From positions 1 through 24,257 of the IMG/VR virus record IMGVR_UViG_3300037115_000048: a stretch of 24,257 bases of DNA; one strand, written 5' to 3'. Source of the stretch: a virus. The translations under genes and the position numbers were made by a program. Position 1 is the first letter of the stretch. Each line of letters opens with the position of its first letter. This document shows positions 19,200 to 24,257 of the stretch, in pieces. Below the pieces are notes generated by a model that was given only the letters and a program-made list of their open reading frames with translations, made no database searches and was not told the DNA's origin.

Positions 19200-21421
19200 T
19201 GTCCGCGATCGTCCTGATTTCCAAGCCGGGTATCACGCAGGCGAGCGTGTTGAATGTTCCGGACAAATGGGATCCGGTGTGGTTTCGGAGTCTCGTTAAC
19301 AATTTGCTGAAGGGTGCGGACGTTCGCAACGCGATCGCGGGCCCTGGTATCACGATCACCGGCAACATCTCGACCCCGTACGCGACGATCTCGGCGACCG
19401 GTGGCGGCGGTGGCGTCAGTTCGGTCACCGCCTCCGGCGTGGGCATCACGGCAACACCCACAACCGGCGCCGTCGTCATAGCGAACACGGGTGTCACCTC
19501 CATTGTCGCCGGCACCGGGATCACGATCTCCGGCGCCACGGGCGCGGTGACGATCAACGCGACCGGTGGCGGCTCGGGAACTGTTACGAGCGTTTCGGTT
19601 GTGTCCGCCAATGGGCTCGCTGGCACGGTGGCGACCGCGACCACCACGCCCGCGATCACGCTGTCGACTACGGTAACGGGGATCTTGTACGGAAATGGAA
19701 CCTCGATCGCGGCCGCGACCGCCGGCGAGTTTCCGACACTGAACCAGAGCACGACCGGTAACGCTGCGACCGCGACAACAGCGGGCAATGTGACCGGTGT
19801 GGTGGCAATCCTCAACGGTGGCACCGGCCAGACCACCGCTGCCGCGGCCTTCGCGGCGCTCTCGCCGCTGACGACCGCTGGTGACATCATAATTGAGAAC
19901 GCGACGCCAGCCCCGGCGCGGCTCGCGATCGGCAGCACGGGACAAGTGCTCACCGTGGTCTCGGGTCTGCCGAGCTGGCAGACTCCGGCATCGCCCGGCA
20001 CCGGTACGGTCACAAGCGTGTCCGTTGTGTCCGCGAACGGTTTTGCGGGCGCGGTGGCGACCGCGACGACGACGCCGGCTATTACGATCTCCACGTCGGT
20101 GACGGGGATCCTATACGGTAACGGCACGTCCGTCGCGACGGCGATCGCAGCTAATTTCCCGACGCTGAACCAGAGCACCACCGGTAACGCGGCCAATGTC
20201 ACCGGAACGGTTGCGATAGCCAACGGTGGAACCGGCCAGATCACGGCCGCGCTCGCGTTCGCGGCGCTCTCGCCGATGACGACCGCTGGTGATATTATCT
20301 ACGAGAACGGGACGCCCGCTCCCGCGCGCCTGGCTATTGGCTCTACGAATCAGGTTCTGACGGTTATAGGCGGGCTGCCGAGCTGGCAAACCCCGTCAGC
20401 CGGTGGTGTGACCTCGGTCACCGGCACAGCGTTAGAGATAACTGCCTCCCCGACTACCGGCGCGGTGGTGCTCTCGCTACCGTCTGCGGTCACGCTGCCA
20501 GGGTCGCTGATCGTAACGACCACGACGAGCCTGATCGGCAACGTCAGCCTAGGCTCTGCGACGGCCGGAACATCGATCACGCAGACCGCGGCCACGGCGA
20601 CCGGGACGACGCTCGCTATAGCGGGCAGCAACGCCGGTACCGCGACGGACGCGGGTGGTGTGATCACGATCACCGGTGGCACCGGAAACACATCCGGCGC
20701 AGGCGGTGCGGTCTCGCTTGTCGGTGGTGCGGGGGGCTCAACCGGCGCCGGCGGCCTAGCGTCGGTGCTCGGCGGTGCGACGACGGCCGGTACGGGCGGC
20801 GGGGTCGCGATCACGGCGGCGAACGCTGTTGCATCAGCCACAGCGGGCGGCACGGTCACGATCACGGCCGGCAACGGCGCTACGTCTGGTGCGGGCGGTC
20901 AGGTAATCATCTCCGGGGGAACTTCGCCCACCGGTACGCGTGGCGCTATTAAAATTATGTCCGGCGGGGTATCCACATTCGTTGTCACCGGTAACGTAAC
21001 CGGGATCACGGTGGAGGGATACGGCCCGACAGCTGGCGGGCTGGTGGACATGACGCCAGACAGCGGATCCTTTACGTTCACAGCCACGGGCATGTCGACG
21101 TCGCCCACCGGCACGGGCTTCTGGGTTCGCCTTGGTAACATGGTTCTGCTTTTGCTTCCCGCGATCACGGGCACCAGCAACGCCAATACGTTTACGTACA
21201 CAGGACTGCCGGCAGAGATTCAAGCGGCACGGCCAATTACCTGCCCGTTGGTCGAGGACTATGTTGAGAACGGCGGCGCCGTAGTCAACACCGCGGCTGC
21301 GGTACTCACGTCGGGATCCGGCACCGTTCGCTTTGATCTGGGCGGATCAAGCACCGGATGGGGAAGCACACTCGCCAAGGGACTGGAGACAGCCATGATG
21401 ATCGCATACCTGCTCACCTGA
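19199..21421 (+). CDS. Tail fibre-like protein with tandem repeats
   Basis: The 740-residue product starts at an ATG overlapping the upstream TGA (TGATG). The N-terminal part (VPDKWDPVWFRSLVNNLLKG) probably attaches to the tail. A long Thr/Val/Ala/Gly-rich shaft follows, with two repeats of about 135 residues (about residues 127-264 and 269-400) of the kind seen in phage fibres (VSVVSANGLAGTV, NGGTGQTTAAAAFAALSP). A collagen-like Gly-rich stretch and a C-terminal domain near FWVRLGNMVLLLLPAI follow. That end probably binds the host surface. The design matches host-recognition fibres; the receptor is unknown. Confidence 0.82.
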   Translation: MSAIVLISKPGITQASVLNVPDKWDPVWFRSLVNNLLKGADVRNAIAGPGITITGNISTPYATISATGGGGGVSSVTASGVGITATPTTGAVVIANTGVTSIVAGTGITISGATGAVTINATGGGSGTVTSVSVVSANGLAGTVATATTTPAITLSTTVTGILYGNGTSIAAATAGEFPTLNQSTTGNAATATTAGNVTGVVAILNGGTGQTTAAAAFAALSPLTTAGDIIIENATPAPARLAIGSTGQVLTVVSGLPSWQTPASPGTGTVTSVSVVSANGFAGAVATATTTPAITISTSVTGILYGNGTSVATAIAANFPTLNQSTTGNAANVTGTVAIANGGTGQITAALAFAALSPMTTAGDIIYENGTPAPARLAIGSTNQVLTVIGGLPSWQTPSAGGVTSVTGTALEITASPTTGAVVLSLPSAVTLPGSLIVTTTTSLIGNVSLGSATAGTSITQTAATATGTTLAIAGSNAGTATDAGGVITITGGTGNTSGAGGAVSLVGGAGGSTGAGGLASVLGGATTAGTGGGVAITAANAVASATAGGTVTITAGNGATSGAGGQVIISGGTSPTGTRGAIKIMSGGVSTFVVTGNVTGITVEGYGPTAGGLVDMTPDSGSFTFTATGMSTSPTGTGFWVRLGNMVLLLLPAITGTSNANTFTYTGLPAEIQAARPITCPLVEDYVENGGAVVNTAAAVLTSGSGTVRFDLGGSSTGWGSTLAKGLETAMMIAYLLT
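19577..20398 (+). repeat. Tandem duplication inside the tail fibre gene (426-bp period)
   Basis: Codons from 19577 to 19990 and from 20003 to 20398 encode parallel segments. Both run from GTVTSVSVVSANG through FPTLNQSTTGNAA and NGGTGQ to GLPSWQTP. The second copy is a few codons shorter in the middle. The two have diverged at many positions, so the duplication is not recent, but they remain able to recombine. Confidence 0.8.
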
Positions 21422-21427
21422 ACGCGC

Positions 21428-21784
21428 ATGAAACTGAATTGGTCACTGTCGACTGCTCCCGCTCTCACACCCGAGTACTGGTTGCTCTTCGTGGACGGCA
21501 ATGCGTTGTGCGCGCTCATCAATCAGGCGCCGTACGTCGGCCCCGGCGCGTATTCGGTAGACCTGACGAAGCTTGATTCCAACGTAATTCTTCCAACCGA
21601 CGGATTGCCTCATGCGTACAGCGTGGCGCTTGTTGGCGGCGGATCGATAGGCCCCCAGTCTCCTACGGCTTCCGTAACACTTTCTCCGGTGGCGACCCTT
21701 CCGTCGCCGCCGGCAGTTCCCCTGCCCGGACCCGTGTGGCCCGCAGCGGGCGCATTAACAGTTCAAACAGAGGTGAGTTTATGA
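21428..21784 (+). CDS. Small hypothetical protein after the fibre
   Basis: The 118-residue product begins six bases after the fibre stop. Its first 80 residues look like a small beta domain (NWSLSTAPALTPEYWLLFVD, then AYSVDLTKL and HAYSVALVGGG), resembling fibronectin-type sheets. The end is Pro-rich (SPPAVPLPGPVWPAAG). It may be a fibre accessory or assembly factor, judging by position only. The stop overlaps the ATG of the next gene. Confidence 0.7.
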   Translation: MKLNWSLSTAPALTPEYWLLFVDGNALCALINQAPYVGPGAYSVDLTKLDSNVILPTDGLPHAYSVALVGGGSIGPQSPTASVTLSPVATLPSPPAVPLPGPVWPAAGALTVQTEVSL

Positions 21785-21987
21785 CGGATAAAGAAATGAT
21801 TCAAGATAAGTACGAAATTTCCCCACGCATCGCGCACAACATCATCAACCTCCTGCAGCGTGTGAAGTGCGAAGGAGCGGAGTGCTTGGCGTGGGCGGAG
21901 GCGCACGCGTTCTTAACGCCATACGCCGCACAGATGCCTCAACCGACGCAGGGTGTACCGTTTGAATCCGGAGCGAAGCCAGCGTGA
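21781..21987 (+). CDS. Small helical protein at the start of the lysis cassette
   Basis: The 68-residue product starts at an ATG overlapping the preceding TGA, with AGAGGTGAG upstream; a longer in-frame start at 21736 lacks this support. It is helical and polar in its first 50 residues (RIAHNIINLLQRVKCEGAEC) and Pro-rich at the end. Two cysteines are close together. There is no membrane segment. No family is recognised. The stop overlaps the GTG of the next gene. Confidence 0.7.
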   Translation: MTDKEMIQDKYEISPRIAHNIINLLQRVKCEGAECLAWAEAHAFLTPYAAQMPQPTQGVPFESGAKPA

Positions 21988-22247
21988 CATTGAAAGGGAC
22001 GATGGAGTCGGTGTTCGCAGCGGCCGCTGTCGTGCTCTCAGCGGGCGGTGGCATCGGCACGTCACTCTATAACTCCGGCAAGACGAACGCGCAGGTCGTG
22101 ATCATACAGCAGCACCAGACAGATCAAAACACGAGGATCGACGCGAACGCCAAGATCGTGACCACGCAGCAGCTGCTCGATGCTGCCGTGGCCCAGAAAC
22201 TGGACGACATGGGCAAGCAGCTAGATCGCATCGAGAAGAAGTTGTGA
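21984..22247 (+). CDS. Small membrane-anchored coiled-coil protein
   Basis: The 87-residue product has an N-terminal hydrophobic helix (VFAAAAVVLSAGGGIGTSLY, about residues 9-28) and a long polar helix with heptad spacing (KLDDMGKQLDRIEKKL at the end). The start is GTG in a GTGA junction. Placed right before the lysozyme, it may be a holin or holin-regulating protein, or a spanin-like part. The single membrane helix and long coiled coil do not fit a specific class. Confidence 0.68.
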   Translation: MTLKGTMESVFAAAAVVLSAGGGIGTSLYNSGKTNAQVVIIQQHQTDQNTRIDANAKIVTTQQLLDAAVAQKLDDMGKQLDRIEKKL

Positions 22248-22720
22248 CCAAGGATTACTCGTTCCTCGACCCGCGGATCGATGTTCGCCTCGCGCGCGAC
22301 ATCGACGCGGCCGAAGACGATGTGCTGACCGCGTATCAGGACTCGCTCGGCAACTGGACGATCGGTCGCGGGCATCTGATGCCACGTCCCGGCACCCCGA
22401 AAGGCTGGGCCGGGTTCACGATCATCCAATCGACCAGCGACCGGTACTTCAACGGGGATCTACTCGCCGCGATCGCGCTCGCGCAGAAATGGCCCGAGTA
22501 CCTGTCGTGTGACACCGAGTGCCGGCGCAACGCCTTGGAGGAGATCGCGTTCAACATGGGTAACAAGTGGGCCAGCTTCGTTCACGCGCGCGCCGCCATC
22601 TCCGCGCAGGACTGGCAGACGGTGCACGACCAACTGCTGGACAGTCTATGGGCTACCCAGGTGCACGGGCGCGCAACGCGCATCGCAACTTACTTTCTTA
22701 CCGGACAATACCCCACATGA
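22244..22720 (+). CDS. Endolysin, GH24 (T4-lysozyme-like)
   Basis: The 158-residue product shows the catalytic arrangement of GH24 lysozymes: E24, D33 and T39 at spacings of nine and six, within LTAYQDSLGNWTIGRGHLM. These match E11, D20 and T26 of T4 lysozyme. It cleaves the N-acetylmuramic acid to N-acetylglucosamine bond of the peptidoglycan. NALEEIAFNMGNKWASFVHA corresponds to the second-lobe helix region. There is no signal peptide or membrane anchor, so a holin should release it. Start GTG is in a GTGA junction. Confidence 0.88.
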   Translation: MTKDYSFLDPRIDVRLARDIDAAEDDVLTAYQDSLGNWTIGRGHLMPRPGTPKGWAGFTIIQSTSDRYFNGDLLAAIALAQKWPEYLSCDTECRRNALEEIAFNMGNKWASFVHARAAISAQDWQTVHDQLLDSLWATQVHGRATRIATYFLTGQYPT

Positions 22721-22974
22721 GTGATGACCTAGGATATATTCGAGAGGCGCTGGGCCGCATCGAGCAGAAAATCGACGGGAGCGTCACCCTGCTGGCGCAG
22801 CACACGGGGGACGACAAAGTCATCGCGAAGGCGCTCTTCGACCGTATCGAGGTGCTCCAGCTTGGCGCCGCCAAGCAGAAGGGTGCGCTGAGGGTGTGGG
22901 GTATCGTCGGTAGTACCGTGGGCGCGGGCATCGGCTATCTCATCGAGCGCGTGACCCTCGGCCGTCACTCATGA
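22717..22974 (+). CDS. Small coiled-coil protein with C-terminal membrane helix
   Basis: The 85-residue product starts at an ATG overlapping the lysozyme TGA. The first 45 residues are a polar helix (YIREALGRIEQKIDG, then ALFDRIEVLQLG). The end has a hydrophobic helix (VWGIVGSTVGAGIGYLI) and a short basic tail. It resembles XhlA-type haemolysin or holin-associated proteins in layout. Its arrangement mirrors the gene at 21984, which has its helix at the other end. Confidence 0.7.
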   Translation: MSDDLGYIREALGRIEQKIDGSVTLLAQHTGDDKVIAKALFDRIEVLQLGAAKQKGALRVWGIVGSTVGAGIGYLIERVTLGRHS

Positions 22975-23159
22975 GCGATCCCGGTGAGAAGAAGGGTTGG
23001 TTCACGACCCGCAAAGTTCTGACGTACACCAGCATCGCGCTCGCGACGGCAATGGTCTACACCGGCAAGATGTCGGATGGCGTCTGGGTCTACGCGATGG
23101 CGGTTTTCATCGCTGGACACCACGCTGCTGACCTGATCAAAACATGGAAGGGAAACTGA
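22971..23159 (+). CDS. Putative holin (two membrane helices)
   Basis: The 62-residue product has two short hydrophobic helices (about 17-31 and 38-50) separated by a tight turn, a charged N-terminus and a basic end (HHAADLIKTWKGN). Size and topology match class II holins, which form the holes that let the lysozyme out. The ATG overlaps the previous TGA. The VYAMAVFIAGHHAADLIKTW stretch looks family-specific, but I cannot name the family. Confidence 0.68.
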   Translation: MSDPGEKKGWFTTRKVLTYTSIALATAMVYTGKMSDGVWVYAMAVFIAGHHAADLIKTWKGN

Positions 23160-23380
23160 TGGTTTCTGATAACAACGGCAACCTGCGCGAGCTGGTGCTC
23201 GCGTGGCGCGAGACCGACCGGCTCGCGCTGAACCTCTCGACAGAGGCCAATAAGATCCAGATGGCGGCGCTCAACGACAAGTACAGCTCCATCGCCAAGC
23301 TGGTCTACATTGGCCTCGGGATCGTGCTGACGCTCAACGTGGTGGCGGGCCTCATCGCCCTCCTGATGACGCGCAAATGA
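23159..23380 (+). CDS. Small membrane protein with C-terminal helix (lysis region)
   Basis: The 73-residue product has a polar, helical first part and a hydrophobic helix near the end (LVYIGLGIVLTLNVVAGLIALLM, split as about 49-70), finishing with MTRK. ATG 23159 overlaps the previous stop (TGATG) and has AAGGGA upstream; an ATG at 23144 would add five residues. It may be a second holin, an antiholin or an assembly factor. Nothing in the sequence decides between these. Confidence 0.65.
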   Translation: MVSDNNGNLRELVLAWRETDRLALNLSTEANKIQMAALNDKYSSIAKLVYIGLGIVLTLNVVAGLIALLMTRK

Positions 23381-23844
23381 TGGCACTACTCGGAGGACTC
23401 GGCATCAAGGACATCTTCTACGGCGTGCTCGTCACGATTGCGCTGACGTGGGGCGGTTGGACGTATCACAAATACGAGGCCGCGGTGACCTACGCCGCGA
23501 ACGCGAAGGCCGCGACTGTGCAGGTAGAGGCCAACGTCAAGAAGGCCATAGACGATCTCAATACAACTCACGCCGCTGCTGTGGCGGCTATTCAGGTGGT
23601 TCAAGATGCTCAACTCAAAACTGCTGCCGCTCAGTCTGCTGATCTTGCTCAGCGGCTGCGCAACTACCAAACCAATCGTGGTACCTGCCCAGTGCTGGGT
23701 AGTACCGCCCCCGCCCCCACGGCAGGAACTGCAGGTGCCAGCAGCGTTGACGAAGCTGTCGCAGGCGTTATCGTCGCAGCCGCCCACGACAACGCCGTAA
23801 TCACGGCTGAACGCGCCGAGCGCGATTCTTTAAACGGAAAATAA
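23377..23844 (+). CDS. Rz: i-spanin (Rz-like)
   Basis: The 155-residue product has an N-terminal membrane helix (IFYGVLVTIALTWGGWTYH) and an Ala-rich helical periplasmic part (AAATVQVEAN-type sequence through about residue 100). It then has a Gly/Ala/Ser-rich linker and a final helix (DEAVAGVIVAAAHDNAVITA). This is the layout of inner-membrane spanins, which pair with an outer-membrane lipoprotein to fuse the membranes in the last step of lysis. The o-spanin is coded inside it in the +1 frame. Confidence 0.8.
   Translation: MMALLGGLGIKDIFYGVLVTIALTWGGWTYHKYEAAVTYAANAKAATVQVEANVKKAIDDLNTTHAAAVAAIQVVQDAQLKTAAAQSADLAQRLRNYQTNRGTCPVLGSTAPAPTAGTAGASSVDEAVAGVIVAAAHDNAVITAERAERDSLNGK
23606..23800 (+). 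CDS. Rz1: o-spanin (Rz1-like) lipoprotein nested in Rz
   Basis: The 64-residue product is coded in the +1 frame wholly inside the Rz-like gene, as in lambda. The signal sequence is followed by lipobox L-S-G-C with the acceptor Cys at residue 18. The mature part is Pro-rich (VVPPPPPRQELQVP), typical of Rz1 proteins. It would sit in the outer membrane and bind the Rz C-terminus. AGGTGG lies six bases before the ATG. Confidence 0.85.
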   Translation: MLNSKLLPLSLLILLSGCATTKPIVVPAQCWVVPPPPPRQELQVPAALTKLSQALSSQPPTTTP

Positions 23845-23846
23845 AT

Positions 23847-24257
23847 ATGGGTATCAGCGGCATCAGCGCTCCTAGTAGCTACGCAAACGTAGCTTTGCAG
23901 CCCGGAGGCTCTGGAACAGCTTCTGCGCCGGGCACGTTAGGTTCGCTCCTGACGAGCGCGGCCGGAGTCTACGGCAGCCAGAATGCGTCCGAGCAGCAGA
24001 CGCAGGCGATCAACGCCGGCATCACGACCCAGCAGAGCACGATGGGGAACATCAATTCCCTGTACACGCCCCAGACTACGCTCGGCAACAGCGCCATGGG
24101 CGCGCTCGGCAGCGCGGAGGGACTGAACGGAGCCGCGCCGGATTACTCCGGGTTCATGAACATGCCCGGGTACCAGTTCGCTCAGACGATGGGCGTGCAG
24201 GCGGGCGAGCGTCAGGCCGCTGCGATGGGTAACGCAGGTAACTCCGGCACGTCCGCG
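23847..24257 (+). CDS. 3'-truncated probable internal/ejection protein
   Basis: The frame starts two bases after the Rz stop and runs open to the window edge (137 codons seen). It reads MGISGISAPSSYANVALQPG, then Ala/Gln-rich helices (SQNASEQQTQAINAG) and MNMPGYQFAQTMGVQAGERQ AAAMGN. The GYQF-x-Q-x2-G-x-Q-A block is common in phage proteins annotated as DNA-transfer or internal virion proteins after the lysis genes. The identity is a fair guess. The 3' end and true length lie outside the window. Confidence 0.6.
   Translation, partial: MGISGISAPSSYANVALQPGGSGTASAPGTLGSLLTSAAGVYGSQNASEQQTQAINAGITTQQSTMGNINSLYTPQTTLGNSAMGALGSAEGLNGAAPDYSGFMNMPGYQFAQTMGVQAGERQAAAMGNAGNSGTSA

Noticed and set aside
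19177-20244. 355-codon minus-strand open frame opposite the fibre gene
   Set aside because: Its low-complexity Val/Ala/Pro sequence follows from the repetitive fibre codons on the + strand. It shows no start signal.
19199-21421. Diversity-generating retroelement target in the tail fibre
   Set aside because: The fibre has duplicated segments, but no reverse transcriptase or adenine-specific template pair is visible in the window.
1-24257. CRISPR arrays, tRNA genes and insertion sequences
   Set aside because: No evenly spaced direct repeats, cloverleaf-like segments with T-loop consensus, transposase motifs or flanking inverted repeats were noticed by eye. A tRNA scan was not possible here.

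Overview
The window is a contiguous piece of a tailed double-stranded DNA bacteriophage genome (Caudoviricetes). The head and tail genes are of the short-tailed, P22-like type: P22-type portal, scaffold, coat, gp4-like head-tail connector and gp10-like stabilisation/plug protein stand in the order portal-scaffold-coat-gp4-gp10. A GH24 lysozyme followed by an i-spanin/o-spanin (Rz/Rz1) pair points to a Gram-negative host. The DNA looks GC-rich. Every supported gene is on the + strand. No integrase, repressor, tRNA, CRISPR array or insertion sequence is visible, so lifestyle cannot be judged. The host genus cannot be named from this sequence.

Layout. (1) 1-4027: small proteins rich in Ala, Gly, Pro and Asn. 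At least three, probably four, look like paralogues. With them are a lipoprotein, two small Cys-cluster proteins, a membrane protein and a 402-residue glycine-rich protein whose first codons hold a perfect 12-bp inverted repeat. (2) 4028-4122: a rare intergenic gap with an AT-rich palindrome and small hairpins. (3) 4123-7327: probable virion-associated beta-rich proteins alternating with tiny basic proteins of common phage families. (4) 7350-8191: two consecutive GroES-like co-chaperonin genes. (5) 8203-11021: the packaging module. It has a small-terminase-like protein with an N-terminal zinc-knuckle motif and a large terminase split into ATPase and nuclease reading frames at a GTGA tandem duplication, followed by a small gene and an endonuclease VII-like resolvase. 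(6) 11018-17008: portal, scaffold, coat and accessory head genes, closed by a hairpin terminator candidate. (7) 17130-21784: connector, plug and a repetitive tail fibre. (8) 21781-23844: a lysis cassette with lysozyme, several small membrane proteins and nested spanins. (9) 23847-end: the 5' part of a probable internal/ejection protein.

The genes are packed with ATGA, GTGA, TTGA, TAATG and TGATG junctions, which suggests long polycistronic transcripts with heavy translational coupling. Three mini-genes of 25, 9 and 27 codons bridge neighbouring genes. Two of them have excellent ribosome binding sites. GTG and TTG starts are common, including TTG for the major capsid protein.

The points most worth checking are the split terminase, the roughly 250-nt overlap of the small and large terminase genes, the tandem divergent GroES-like genes, the mini-ORFs in front of portal and plug, the paralogue array at the left end, and the hairpin at the start of the glycine-rich gene. 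All functional calls were made by eye from protein motifs. No database search was run.
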